In this document: positions 8,158 through 16,715 of the stretch, one piece after another
Layout of the letters: every line of letters begins with the position of its first letter
Numbering within the stretch: position 1 is the stretch's first letter
NCBI RefSeq assembly: GCF_023715785.1
Contig: NZ_JAMBOX010000015.1
Coordinates: 62,001 to 126,000, forward strand
Direction: 5' to 3'
Length of the DNA: 64,000 nt
Source: Neobacillus niacini
GTDB lineage: Bacteria > Bacillota > Bacilli > Bacillales > Cytobacillaceae
Program-made: the position numbers and the translations under genes
Notes under the pieces: model-generated
Database searches by the model: none
Told to the model about the DNA's origin: nothing
Seen by the model: only the letters and a program-made list of their open reading frames with translations

Positions 8158-8385
8158 GAGTCTATTAGACAGTTTGAACTGGCTATTGTGGTAAAGTGTC
8201 TTATAGAGGTGTTCTATAAGACAGTTTGAGGAGGTTTCACTAGAAAAGTGTCTTATAGAAGTGTTCTATTAGACAGTTTAAGGGGGTTTCACTAGAAAAG
8301 TGTCTTATAGCCGTGTTATATTAGACAACTTGGGCGGGTTTCAGTAGGATAGTGTCCTTTAGAAAGGTTCCAATAGACAAAATTT
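8158..8385. repeat. 52-bp tandem dyad array A (upstream of opuF)
   Basis: Four and a half units with an exact 52-bp period; equivalent bases recur at 8158, 8210, 8262, 8314 and 8366. Each unit is a 27-bp dyad, arms like TGTCTTATAGAA and TTCTATTAGACA around a 3-nt centre, plus a 25-bp spacer such as GGTTTCACTAGAAAAG. The outer units are degenerate. It fills most of the gap between rpiA and the OpuF genes. The arms match array G near 57.1 kb. No reading frame is conserved through it. Confidence 0.9.
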
Positions 8386-8461
8386 ATGAAATTTTTAAAA
8401 GGAATTAATAGAAAAAACGAGAATCCTTTAAATTAGCGCCAAAAAAATAAGGAGTAAACAA

Positions 8462-9412
8462 ATGATTCACTTTGAAAATGTATCAAAACAGTTCGATGAT
8501 GGTACGACTGCTGTTAAGCAATTAAATCTTACCATCTATAAAGGAGAATTTTTCGTTCTGATTGGACCGAGCGGCAGCGGGAAAACCACTACCCTCAAAA
8601 TGATCAATCGGTTAATCGATATCTCTGATGGCACCATTTTAATAAATGGGAAAAAAATCAGCGACTATGATATTCATGAACTGCGCTGGAATATCGGGTA
8701 TGTGCTTCAGCAAATTGCTCTTTTTCCACATATGACCATAGAAGAGAATATCGCCGTTGTTCCCGAAATGAAGAAGTGGGGCAAAGAGAAAATCGGCAAA
8801 AGAGTGGACGAGCTCTTGGAAATGGTAGGATTAGAGCCCCAAACGTATAAACACAGAAAACCGAGTGAGTTATCCGGCGGCCAGCAGCAACGAATCGGGG
8901 TTGTGAGAGCCTTGGCGGCCGACCCAGAAATCATTTTGATGGATGAGCCATTTAGTGCGCTTGATCCGATCAGCAGAGAAAAGCTCCAGGATGATATCGT
9001 GAACCTTCAAAAAACGATAAAGAAAACCATCGTTTTCGTTACTCATGATATGCAGGAAGCGCTAAAGTTAGGCGACCGGATTTGTATTATGAAAGATGGA
9101 GAAATCGTTCAAATTGGGACCCGTGATGAATTAATCTATCATCCCATTAATGATTTTGTCAGAGAATTTATTGGAACGAACAATCAAAGAGATTACCATT
9201 TTGAGCTGGAAAAGGTTCTATCTGGTGTCAATACAGAGGCAGAGAATATCCCGGTGATCCCAGTGACCAGTTCATTGCAGCTAACCCTTGAAGCATTATC
9301 GGAGCAGGACCAAGTCGGCATAGAAAAGGACGGGAAAATCATCGGTTATGTAACTAGACAGACGTTGATTCAGCATCTGTCGAGCAGCCTGAAAGAAGGT
9401 GCAGTAGAATGA
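8462..9412 (+). CDS. opuFA: Compatible-solute ABC importer, ATP-binding subunit (OpuFA-like)
   Basis: 316 residues. ABC ATPase with Walker [10 protein letters not shown] (about 36-44), signature LSGGQQQR, Walker B IILMDEPFSALDP and the switch His in VFVTHDMQEA. A short C-terminal CBS-like segment (PVTSSLQLTLEALSEQD, IIGYVTRQTLI) is typical of the OpuCA/ProV osmolyte group. The 4-nt overlap with a permease-binding protein fusion is the two-gene OpuF arrangement described in Bacillus infantis; glycine betaine-type osmolytes are the likely cargo. Ribosome site AAGGAG upstream of ATG 8462. Confidence 0.8.
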   Translation: MIHFENVSKQFDDGTTAVKQLNLTIYKGEFFVLIGPSGSGKTTTLKMINRLIDISDGTILINGKKISDYDIHELRWNIGYVLQQIALFPHMTIEENIAVVPEMKKWGKEKIGKRVDELLEMVGLEPQTYKHRKPSELSGGQQQRIGVVRALAADPEIILMDEPFSALDPISREKLQDDIVNLQKTIKKTIVFVTHDMQEALKLGDRICIMKDGEIVQIGTRDELIYHPINDFVREFIGTNNQRDYHFELEKVLSGVNTEAENIPVIPVTSSLQLTLEALSEQDQVGIEKDGKIIGYVTRQTLIQHLSSSLKEGAVE

Positions 9413-10926
9413 ACGATTTATTCCAAACCTTTTTAGCAAGAAAGGGAGATTTGCTAAAAGGTTTAATCGAGCATATCGAAATCTCCTTCATTGCCCTGTT
9501 TTTTGCTTTAATCATCGCGATTCCCCTTGGAATCTATTTAACCCGAAAAAAGAAAGCGGCTGAGATTGTCATTGGAATTGCCGCTGTGTTTCAAACGATT
9601 CCGTCACTGGCGTTGTTAGGGCTGCTCATACCACTTGTCGGAATCGGCACTGTTCCATCGATTATCGCCTTGGTCATTTATGCGTTGCTTCCAATTTTAA
9701 GAAACATCTATACTGGAATCAAAGAAGTGGACCCCAATTTGATTGAAGCGGCAAAAGGGCTTGGTATGAATAACCGCAGATTGTTATTTAAGGTAGAGCT
9801 TCCCCTTGCCATGCCTGTTATTATGGCTGGGATTCGAACCGCAATGGTGCTGATTATCGGTACGGCAACGATTGCAGCCCTGATTGGGGCAGGTGGATTA
9901 GGCGATTTGATCACAGTCGGAATCAGCCGAAATGATTCGGGCCTGATCCTGTTAGGGGCGATTCCAGCAGCCCTGTTAGCGTTATTTTTCGACTTTTTAC
10001 TGAGGCAAATTGAGAAGATGTCGTTTAAGAAATCGATGGTCTCCATCGTTTCAGTCATCATCGCCGCTTTCTTGGTCATCACCGTTACTTCGTTCTTGCA
10101 GCCAAAAAGAGCAGACATTATCATCGGAGGAAAATTGGGGGCAGAACCGGAAATCTTGATGAATATGTATAAGCTTTTAATTGAAGAGAATTCTTCCCTG
10201 AGTGTTGAGGTGAAACCAAATATGGGCGGAACCACCTTTGTCTATAATGCTTTAACCTCGGGCAGTATCGATATTTATCCTGAATTCACCGGGACGGTCA
10301 TCGCAGATTTGTTAAAAGAACAACCAAAGAGCACGAATCGAAAAGAAGTCTATGAACAAGCCAAGGATGGCCTGTTAACCAAATTAGATTTAGTTCTGCT
10401 TAAGCCGATGAAATTTAATAATACTTATGCATTGGCAGTGCCAGCGTCACTAGCGCAGCAGTATAACCTGAAGGCGATTTCTGACTTGGCACCAATAGAA
10501 GGCGCGATAAAGGCTGGATTCACGCCGGAATTCCCTGAGCGCGAAGATGGATACCTCGGGATCCAAAAGCTTTATGGAATCCAATTCTCCAAAGTTACCA
10601 TTATGCAGCCGGAATTAAGGTATGCGGCCGTAAAAAGAGGCGATATTGATTTAGTAGATGCCTATTCAACGGATAGTGAACTTGAAAGATATAATCTCGT
10701 TGTATTAGAGGATGACAAAAATTTATTCCCTCCGTATCAAGGCGCACCTTTATTAAAGAAAGAGACAATAGAAAAATATCCAGAGGTAAAAGATATTTTG
10801 AATAAACTTTCTGACAAAATTACCGATGATGAAATGAGAAAAATGAATTACGAGGTTGCGGTTGAGAAGAAAAAGGCTAACAGTGTGGCGAAGGAATTTT
10901 TAGAAAAAAATGATTTACTAAAGTAA
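9409..10926 (+). CDS. opuFB: Compatible-solute ABC permease fused to substrate-binding domain (OpuFB-like)
   Basis: 505 residues in two parts. Residues 1-about 215 form an OpuCB-type permease with five or six membrane segments and the EAA-like loop (EVDPNLIEAAKGLGM). Residues about 240-505 form an OpuCC-type glycine betaine/choline-binding domain (IIIGGKLGAEPEILMNMY, PNMGGTTFVYNALTSGSIDIYPEFTGT). The fusion tethers the binding domain outside the cell, so only two genes are needed for a full importer. No signal-peptide gene follows. Confidence 0.85.
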   Translation: MNDLFQTFLARKGDLLKGLIEHIEISFIALFFALIIAIPLGIYLTRKKKAAEIVIGIAAVFQTIPSLALLGLLIPLVGIGTVPSIIALVIYALLPILRNIYTGIKEVDPNLIEAAKGLGMNNRRLLFKVELPLAMPVIMAGIRTAMVLIIGTATIAALIGAGGLGDLITVGISRNDSGLILLGAIPAALLALFFDFLLRQIEKMSFKKSMVSIVSVIIAAFLVITVTSFLQPKRADIIIGGKLGAEPEILMNMYKLLIEENSSLSVEVKPNMGGTTFVYNALTSGSIDIYPEFTGTVIADLLKEQPKSTNRKEVYEQAKDGLLTKLDLVLLKPMKFNNTYALAVPASLAQQYNLKAISDLAPIEGAIKAGFTPEFPEREDGYLGIQKLYGIQFSKVTIMQPELRYAAVKRGDIDLVDAYSTDSELERYNLVVLEDDKNLFPPYQGAPLLKKETIEKYPEVKDILNKLSDKITDDEMRKMNYEVAVEKKKANSVAKEFLEKNDLLK

Positions 10927-10947
10927 TGAGGAAGGGTGGAGATGGGA

Positions 10948-11790
10948 ATGGAAGTAAAAGAAACACAAGCCAAGAAAATCCTTACAGAAGCAAAGGGATA
11001 TCTGGACGTCGGCTTCACCCATTCCCTGAATCCATACAGCGGCTGCGGCTTCTCCTGTAGTTATTGCTATGTAAGGGAAATGCCCCTCCAACGGTTCAAA
11101 GGAATCCCATGGGGAGAATGGCTCGACCTCAAAACGAACGCGGCCGAAAATTACCGGAAAGAAATTATCAGACTTCGCAAGAGGAGTAAGCCAGTAATTA
11201 TCTTTATGTCATCCGCTACAGACCCATACCAGCCAATGGAACGGAAGGCTGGAATCACCCGGGCGATTTTGGAGGAAATGGTAGAGAATCCGCCTGATTT
11301 CCTGCAAGTTCAAACGCGAAGCCCGCTCGTCACAAGGGACTTAGATTTGTTAGTAAAATTAAAGGGAAAATGTGATATCGTTGTATCGATGACGATTGAA
11401 ACCGACCGAGAAGACATCAAGCAAATTTTTGCTCCCTATGCCCCTGGGATAAAATTACGATTAAAAGCCTTGAAGGATGTTCATGATGCGGGTGTGCCTA
11501 CCCAGGCTTCGATTTCTCCTGTACTGCCATTTACCCCTGATTTCCCGAAACTGTTGGATGGAATCGTGAATCGGATTTGGATTGATAGCCTCCTTATTGG
11601 CGATGGTCAAGGGGGACGGCGTTCAGAGAGATTGGGGATGCCGGAATTATTTAAGGAGTATGGGTTATCGGAGTGGTACAGTGAGGATATCCATGATCGG
11701 GTAAAAAAATATTTTAGTAACTACTTTTCTGGTGAAATGATTGGTGTTTCCTGTAATGAGGCATTTCCTAATTTTCAATCGTTACTTTAA
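10948..11790 (+). CDS. Radical SAM protein, SplB-like/Rv2578c-type
   Basis: 280 residues. The radical SAM motif C-x3-C-x2-C is at about Cys33, Cys37 and Cys40 (SGCGFSCSYCYVRE), followed by FMSSATDPYQPMERK and VVSMTIETDRED, which is the pattern of the SPL-like group related to spore photoproduct lyase. The protein is shorter than true SplB (about 340 residues) and I see no evidence for the DNA-lesion specificity. Several in-frame starts exist (10936 GTG, 10942 and 10948 ATG). ATG 10948 has the best spacing to AAGGGTGG. Function beyond SAM cleavage is unknown. Confidence 0.7.
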   Translation: MEVKETQAKKILTEAKGYLDVGFTHSLNPYSGCGFSCSYCYVREMPLQRFKGIPWGEWLDLKTNAAENYRKEIIRLRKRSKPVIIFMSSATDPYQPMERKAGITRAILEEMVENPPDFLQVQTRSPLVTRDLDLLVKLKGKCDIVVSMTIETDREDIKQIFAPYAPGIKLRLKALKDVHDAGVPTQASISPVLPFTPDFPKLLDGIVNRIWIDSLLIGDGQGGRRSERLGMPELFKEYGLSEWYSEDIHDRVKKYFSNYFSGEMIGVSCNEAFPNFQSLL

Positions 11791-11829
11791 GGTGCCTACT
11801 CCACGACCATGTTCCTATGATAAACCAAC

Positions 11830-11975
11830 ATCCCGGGTGTTATGAGAGGTTCATAACGCCCGAGCGCATGAAAAAACCAACGCCCCGGTCGTTATGGAAG
11901 GTTTATAACGCCCGAGCGCATGAAAAAACCAATGCCTCGGTCATTATAGAATATTCATAACACCAAACCCCTCAA
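11830..11975. repeat. 52-bp tandem dyad array C (between convergent genes)
   Basis: Three units with a 52-bp period; the GTTATG core recurs at 11891 after 11839, and ATTATA at 11943. The best unit has arms GGTCGTTAT and ATAACGCCC around a 9-nt centre, then the spacer GAGCGCATG-A6-CCAACGCC. The third unit changes GGTCG/CGCCC to GGT/ACC, which keeps part of the pairing. It lies between the convergent 3' ends of the radical SAM and threonyl-tRNA synthetase genes. Related in sequence to array B at 24.6 kb. Confidence 0.85.
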
Positions 11976-12025
11976 GCAAAACTAATGCCACGCTTATTAA
12001 ATTTCTCCTTCCAGCTTCCCCTTAA

Positions 12026-13234
12026 TTACCCCAGGCTTATTTCCTTCAAGAACCTCGCAATCGCATCCTCAATGCTCAGTACACCAAGATTCCCATCTTT
12101 TCGCTTCCTCAATGCCAAGGAATGGTTCTCAATTTCTTTATCCCCAACGACCAGCATAAAAGGAACCTTTTGTTTTTCGGCTTCCCTGATCTTCAAGCCC
12201 ATCTTCTCATTCCGGTCATCGACTTCGACACGCAATCCTGCTGCTTCAAACCGAGATTTCACGCTATATGCATAATCCATCTGAGCCTCGGAAACCGGGA
12301 TGATTTTTGCCTGAACTGGCGCCAGCCAAAGCGGGAATTCCCCAGCATAATGTTCAATTAAAATCGCCATAAACCGCTCAATCGAGCCGTAGATAGCCCG
12401 ATGAATCATCACGGGAACATGAAGGTTGTTATCCTCGCCTACATAACCACAGTTAAACTTTTGCGGCATTTGAAAATCCAATTGGACAGTGCCGCATTGC
12501 CAGCTTCTGCCGAGTGAATCCAAAATATGAAAGTCAATTTTCGGACCATAAAATGCTCCATCGCCAGGATTCAGCTGATAATCAACCCCTTTGCTCTGTA
12601 ACACAGATTCCAGCGCAGCTTCCGCATGATCCCACATTTCCTGCGAGCCCATGTATTCCTCCGGACGAGTGGACAGTTCGACCTTATAATGAAATCCAAA
12701 CAGGGAGTAAAACTCATCCACTAATTCAAGGACTTTGGCAACTTCGGACTCAATCTGGTCTACCCGGGCAAATATATGAGCATCGTCCTGAGTAAAGGCA
12801 CGTACCCGCAAGAGCCCATTTAACGAGCCGGACAGTTCATGCCGGTGGACCAATCCAAGTTCTGCATAGCGGATTGGCAATTCCCGATAACTTCTCCGTT
12901 TGCTGTTGAAAATTAATACAGCGCCGGGGCAGCTCATTGGCTTAATCGCATAATTTTGCTCATCTACATTGGAGAAGTACATATTTTCGTGATAATGGTC
13001 CCAATGGCCGGATTGTTCCCAAAGTTCTTGTTTCATCATAATCGGTGTTTTAATTTCCAGATAGCTGGCCTTTCTGTGCTTTTTCTTCCATAGGTTTTCA
13101 AGCTCATTCCGAACCACCATCCCGTTTGGCAGGAAAAACGGCATGCCTGGCGCTTCTTCCATTGAAGTGAATAGTTCTAACTCTTGTCCTAACTTTCGAT
13201 GATTTCTTTTTTCTGCTTCCAATTGATTCATCAT
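12026..13234 (-). CDS. Short threonyl-tRNA synthetase (catalytic and anticodon-binding domains only)
   Basis: 402 residues, against about 640 for full-length ThrRS. It begins directly at the class II catalytic core (motif 1 region YLEIKTPIMM; MSCPG; LVHRHELSG; FTQDDAHIF; motif 3 MIHRAIYGSIERF) and ends with the HGTP anticodon-binding domain (KIIPVSEAQMDYA). The Zn ligands Cys (MSCPG) and two His appear kept. The N-terminal TGS and editing domains are absent, so it probably cannot clear Ser-tRNA(Thr). It functionally resembles ThrZ, the inducible second ThrRS, being preceded by two T-box leaders. ATG 13234 has AGGAGG 8 nt upstream. Confidence 0.88.
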   Translation of the reverse strand: MMNQLEAEKRNHRKLGQELELFTSMEEAPGMPFFLPNGMVVRNELENLWKKKHRKASYLEIKTPIMMKQELWEQSGHWDHYHENMYFSNVDEQNYAIKPMSCPGAVLIFNSKRRSYRELPIRYAELGLVHRHELSGSLNGLLRVRAFTQDDAHIFARVDQIESEVAKVLELVDEFYSLFGFHYKVELSTRPEEYMGSQEMWDHAEAALESVLQSKGVDYQLNPGDGAFYGPKIDFHILDSLGRSWQCGTVQLDFQMPQKFNCGYVGEDNNLHVPVMIHRAIYGSIERFMAILIEHYAGEFPLWLAPVQAKIIPVSEAQMDYAYSVKSRFEAAGLRVEVDDRNEKMGLKIREAEKQKVPFMLVVGDKEIENHSLALRKRKDGNLGVLSIEDAIARFLKEISLG

Positions 13235-13261
13235 TTTTCATTCCTCCTAATTTTTATATAA

Positions 13262-13515
13262 AAAAAAGACCACACCCATCCCAATAAAAGGGACGAGTGT
13301 GGTCGTGGTTCCACCCTAATTTCGTAAAACATGCCTGCTTTACGCTCAAAAAAAGATAACGGATTTCCCCGATTACAGATACTTTGATAACAGTTCCCCA
13401 TAATAGCTCCAAGGCGGTAAACCATTCACTTTTCTTCAGGGCTTTCAGCCAATGGCCCTGTTCTCTGGCAAGAAATCGTAAGAATGATTCATGTCCTTTT
13501 CAACGCTTAACTATG
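13262..13515 (-). promoter_or_regulatory. T-box leader, proximal copy, of the threonyl-tRNA synthetase gene
   Basis: The T-box AGGGTGGAACCACG lies on the minus strand at 13304-13317. The terminator follows it (GACCACAC...TCCC at 13268-13282 pairing with 13290-13304, then a U run). Stem I with a likely ACC (Thr) specifier is at 13416-13418 in the stretch GAATGGTTTACCGCC. The AGAGAA and CTGAAAG-like T-box leader elements are also recognisable. Uncharged tRNA(Thr) would stabilise the antiterminator and allow transcription. Confidence 0.9.
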
Positions 13516-13526
13516 AAATTTTATAA

Positions 13527-13790
13527 AAAAAAGACCACACTTATCCCAACAAAAGGGACGAGTGTGGTCGTGGTTCCACCCTAATTCCATAAAACGAGCC
13601 ATTCGGCCTGTCTTAAGCTCAAGAAAGATAACGGATTACCCGATTATAGATACTTCGAATTCCCTATAATAGCTCCAAGGTGGTAAACCATTCTCTTTTC
13701 TTCAGGGCTTTCAGCCAATGGCCCCGTTCTCTGGAAAGAAAGTCTAAGAATGATTCATGTCCTCTTCATAGCTTAAATTGATTTACAATT
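13527..13790 (-). promoter_or_regulatory. T-box leader, distal copy
   Basis: Near-duplicate of the proximal leader. T-box at 13569-13582, terminator stem 13533-13547 with 13555-13569 and a U run, and a likely ACC specifier at 13682-13684. It is the first element transcribed, so two terminators in series would have to be passed before the synthetase is made. Most of the two copies can be aligned base for base, indicating a tandem duplication. Confidence 0.9.
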
Positions 13791-13950
13791 TATGGTTGTT
13801 GCTAATATTAATACAGATATTTGAAAAGGTCAATTCTTTTTTGAAAATTTTCTATTTCCGATTGGAAAAATTTCCTAAGATAAAAGTGAAACCAAATGAC
13901 ACTTCCATTTCGTTTACCATATGAAACATTTGCAAGGGGAGGTCCCATCT

Positions 13951-14529
13951 TTGAACAATGAACAGGAACTGATGCAAAAAATTAGGGAAGGGGATAAGGA
14001 AGCCTTTGGCCTACTGGTTCGAAATCTTCTGCCCTCAGCCTATAAAACAGCTTTTCTTATTTTAAAATCAAAAGAACATGCAGAGGATGCGCTGCAGAAT
14101 GCACTTGAAGGGGCGTATATCAGCATTATGAAACAGAAGGAGCTAACGAATTTTAAGGCATGGTTCTACAGTCTCGTTTATTCCCGCTCCATCGACATCT
14201 ATCGAAAAACTCATCGTGTTATACATGTTGATTTTGAGGATAGCAACGAAGCCCAGAGCAAAATCATTCACCAATCGGCACAGGAGAAGGCGATTCAAAA
14301 TGAAACAAAACAGGAAATGCTGGCCCATCTCCAGAAGTTGAAAAGAGACCAGAGTTTGCCGTTGTATCTCCATTATTATGAAGATTTATCCCTGAAAGAA
14401 ATATCGCTTATTCTTAATGAAAACATCAACACCGTCAAAACCCGAATTAAACGAGGAAGGCAAAAGCTTGCGGAAATAATGGGAAACTCAAAGAATTTTT
14501 ATCAGGAGGTAAAGACGAATGGGCTCTAA
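13951..14529 (+). CDS. ECF-type RNA polymerase sigma factor
   Basis: About 192 residues. Sigma region 2 is at roughly residues 10-75 (AFGLLVRNLLPSAYKTAFLILK, EDALQNALEGAY, FKAWFYSLVYSRSIDIYRK) and region 4 near the C-terminus (YLHYYEDLSLKEISLILN, NTVKTRIKRGRQKLAEIM). TTG 13951 is the preferred start: AAGGGGAGGT at 13935-13943 sits 7 nt upstream, while the in-frame ATG at 13921 has no ribosome site. The next gene, overlapping by 11 nt, encodes a membrane protein that is probably its anti-sigma factor. Confidence 0.88.
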   Translation: MNNEQELMQKIREGDKEAFGLLVRNLLPSAYKTAFLILKSKEHAEDALQNALEGAYISIMKQKELTNFKAWFYSLVYSRSIDIYRKTHRVIHVDFEDSNEAQSKIIHQSAQEKAIQNETKQEMLAHLQKLKRDQSLPLYLHYYEDLSLKEISLILNENINTVKTRIKRGRQKLAEIMGNSKNFYQEVKTNGL

Positions 14530-15628
14530 AAAAGAAGTGAACCTCTCATCATTGGAACATTTGCAGGTGCCTGACACCCTTGAAAAATTTATTGCAGACC
14601 TGCCGGAGCGATACGCGAACGGCGAGATTAATAAGGAAATCGAGGAACAAACGGAAAAAGATTGGAACACCTTTCGTCATGGGTTAAAGGGGCGTAAGGT
14701 ATTGTGGAAACGGGTGACTGCCGTTACGGTTTCCGTCACCGCGGCGTTTGGCCTCTTCGTCGGATCGGCCTTTGTCTCACCCGCCATGGCCCAAATTGTC
14801 TCGACTATTCCTTATTTAGGGGGGTTATTTGATTCCAAACCGCTTTTTGATGAAGTAAAAGAGGCCCTGGATCAGAAGCAATACCGATACGATCAATTAG
14901 GTGTAAGCATTCCTGAGAAGGAAGTAACTGTTGGGTTTGAAGGCAGCGTTGAGTACTATAACGAAGTTAAAACGCCAGTGGAAGACCTGGTTAAGGATAT
15001 CTTGAAGAAAAGAAACAATGATGCCTACAACGTAAGGGTATTCCACGACCCTGATGCTGGCAAAAGGGCTGCGGAGCATTTTGAAACAATTGATCATGAG
15101 TTTGACGCAGAGGCAGATAAAGTAACGGCGATTGTCGGTGAGGTTTTGCAACAGTATGGATATGAGCCGAACGGAATTGGAATCAGCAGTGATAGAAGAA
15201 TCAACATTGAATATATTCCCAAAACCGAGACAAGATTGGATCAGATTAAGAGTGATATTTTAACAAGATTGCAGCAGGAGCAGATTAAGGAATACAAAAT
15301 AAAATTTTACCTGATTGACCCTAATTTGCAGGAACGGGAAGGCCGATTAGTGCCCTTGTACCTAACGATGACAGAAGGGCTAACGGGCAGAACCGAATTT
15401 AAAGTGAGTGGAACCGGCTATTCTAATAATAAAGAACGCTTCTATATCGAAGTCCGGACCACGGTTTCTTCTGCTGACGCGGAGCAGGAGGAAGTGGCGG
15501 CAAAGGTCGAACAGGCCATCAAGGATTTCATGCAAACAGAGGAAGCCAAAACTGCCGTTCAAACCGACATATATGAAATTGTTATTTTAAGTAAGGATAA
15601 AAAGACGTTGCGGACAATAAAAAATTAG
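14519..15628 (+). CDS. Membrane-anchored probable anti-sigma factor (DUF4179/DUF4030-like)
   Basis: 369 residues. An acidic cytoplasmic N-terminus of about 60 residues is followed by one membrane segment (about 66-88, AVTVSVTAAFGLFVGSAFV) and a large extracytoplasmic region. The outer region contains the VSTIPYLGGLFDS motif common next to ECF sigma genes in Bacillus. The rest of the outer domain (KVTAIVGEVLQQYGY, ADAEQEEVAAKVEQAIKDFM) resembles DUF4030-type domains; the family assignment is from memory. AGGAGGT lies 8 nt before ATG 14519, inside the sigma gene. The inferred role is to hold the sigma factor until an envelope signal arrives. Confidence 0.7.
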   Translation: MGSKKEVNLSSLEHLQVPDTLEKFIADLPERYANGEINKEIEEQTEKDWNTFRHGLKGRKVLWKRVTAVTVSVTAAFGLFVGSAFVSPAMAQIVSTIPYLGGLFDSKPLFDEVKEALDQKQYRYDQLGVSIPEKEVTVGFEGSVEYYNEVKTPVEDLVKDILKKRNNDAYNVRVFHDPDAGKRAAEHFETIDHEFDAEADKVTAIVGEVLQQYGYEPNGIGISSDRRINIEYIPKTETRLDQIKSDILTRLQQEQIKEYKIKFYLIDPNLQEREGRLVPLYLTMTEGLTGRTEFKVSGTGYSNNKERFYIEVRTTVSSADAEQEEVAAKVEQAIKDFMQTEEAKTAVQTDIYEIVILSKDKKTLRTIKN

Positions 15629-15634
15629 ATTTCT

Positions 15635-15672
15635 GGCCCTTCTGCATTTTATGTAGGAGGGTCTTTATCCTT
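15635..15672 (+). terminator. Intrinsic terminator after the sigma/anti-sigma pair
   Basis: Stem GGCCCTTCT (15635-15643) with AGGAGGGTC (15655-15663), two G-T pairs, 11-nt loop, then TTTATCCTT. It separates the sigma operon from the downstream hypothetical gene. Confidence 0.6.
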
Positions 15673-15728
15673 AATAAGAGCCATTATTGTCTTAATTATA
15701 GTATATTGAAAAATGGGGGGTGTTTTTT

Positions 15729-16130
15729 TTGAAAAAAAAGATTTGGATGCTCGTTATAACCATTCCATGCGTATTACTGCTGTTGTTTTCGTTCACTTTT
15801 ATACCTCATAAACTGGTGAATATCACCCCATCGGACGTTTCCAAGATTAAGGTTTTTGATGGAAATACGGGTTATCAGGTAGAGATTACCGACAGGAAAC
15901 ACATCAATCATATTATCAATAACTTGAATGGAGTAACATTTAAAAAAGGAAAACCTTCTTTTATGTATATGGGATATAGCTTTCGTACAACCATTTTTGA
16001 TCATAAGGGCAAACCGATTAAGGAATTGACGATTAACTCATCTGATACGATAAGATACAAAGGATTTTTCTATACCTCCACAAATAAAAACATAGATTAT
16101 GATTATATAGAGAAACTCGTTCGAAAATAG
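15729..16130 (+). CDS. Hypothetical single-pass membrane or secreted protein
   Basis: About 133 residues. The N-terminus (KKKIWMLVITIPCVLLLLFSFTF) is a signal anchor or uncleaved signal. The rest is a small, mostly beta, extracytoplasmic domain with VFDGNTGYQVEITDRKHIN and IDYDYIEKLVRK. The GGGGGGTG ribosome site at 15715-15722 fits TTG 15729; a GTG at 15720 is the longer alternative. I do not recognise the family. It is followed after a few nt by a histidine-phosphatase gene and may be cotranscribed with it. Confidence 0.65.
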   Translation: MKKKIWMLVITIPCVLLLLFSFTFIPHKLVNITPSDVSKIKVFDGNTGYQVEITDRKHINHIINNLNGVTFKKGKPSFMYMGYSFRTTIFDHKGKPIKELTINSSDTIRYKGFFYTSTNKNIDYDYIEKLVRK

Positions 16131-16138
16131 GAGATATG

Positions 16139-16702
16139 ATGGAAATTACGTTAATAAGACACGGTAAATCATTATGGACAGAGAATAAGCCGATTACTGG
16201 CCACGAGTTTAAAAAATGGGTTGAACAATATGATTTCCAGGGAGTATCTGAAGAAAAGTCCTATCCTCCTGAAACTATTGAAAAAATTAAGGCTGCTGCT
16301 ATTGTCATTACAAGTGATCTGAAACGGTCGCTGGAATCTGCGGAGTATTTAAAACCTAACGTAACCGTCATTTCAAACTCACTATTTCGTGAAACGGAAA
16401 TGCCTGTTGCCCAAATTAGGGGCTTAAGGTTACATGCGAGTATGTGGGCGGTCATTTTGCGATGCTTATGGTTTATGGGTTATTCCAATGGATGTGAGTC
16501 AGTAAAAGAGGCAAAAAGAAGAGCGGAAGCAGCCGCAAGGTTCTTGGTTGAAAGGGCAGAGGAACATCAATCCGTTGTTTTGGTCGGCCATGGATTTTTT
16601 AATAGAATGATTGCCAAGGAACTCATAAAGAATGGCTGGATAGGAAATAGAAAAACGAGTGCCAAGCACTGGGATTCAACAACGTTTCGGCTTGAATACT
16701 AA
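16139..16702 (+). CDS. Histidine phosphatase superfamily protein
   Basis: 187 residues with the RHG motif at the N-terminus (TLIRHGKS), VITSDLKRSLESAEYL, and the second catalytic His in VVLVGHGFFNRMIAKEL. This is the phosphoglycerate-mutase-like fold with phosphohistidine chemistry; the substrate is unknown. ATG 16139 is preferred over 16136 for spacing to TAGGAG. It overlaps in position, but not in function, with the start region of the following kinase-like gene. Confidence 0.8.
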   Translation: MEITLIRHGKSLWTENKPITGHEFKKWVEQYDFQGVSEEKSYPPETIEKIKAAAIVITSDLKRSLESAEYLKPNVTVISNSLFRETEMPVAQIRGLRLHASMWAVILRCLWFMGYSNGCESVKEAKRRAEAAARFLVERAEEHQSVVLVGHGFFNRMIAKELIKNGWIGNRKTSAKHWDSTTFRLEY

Positions 16703-16715
16703 GGAGGATATTTTT

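Noticed and set aside
13231..13425. Short minus-strand frame upstream of the threonyl-tRNA synthetase
   Set aside because: It lies within the T-box leader; its sequence is explained by the RNA structure.
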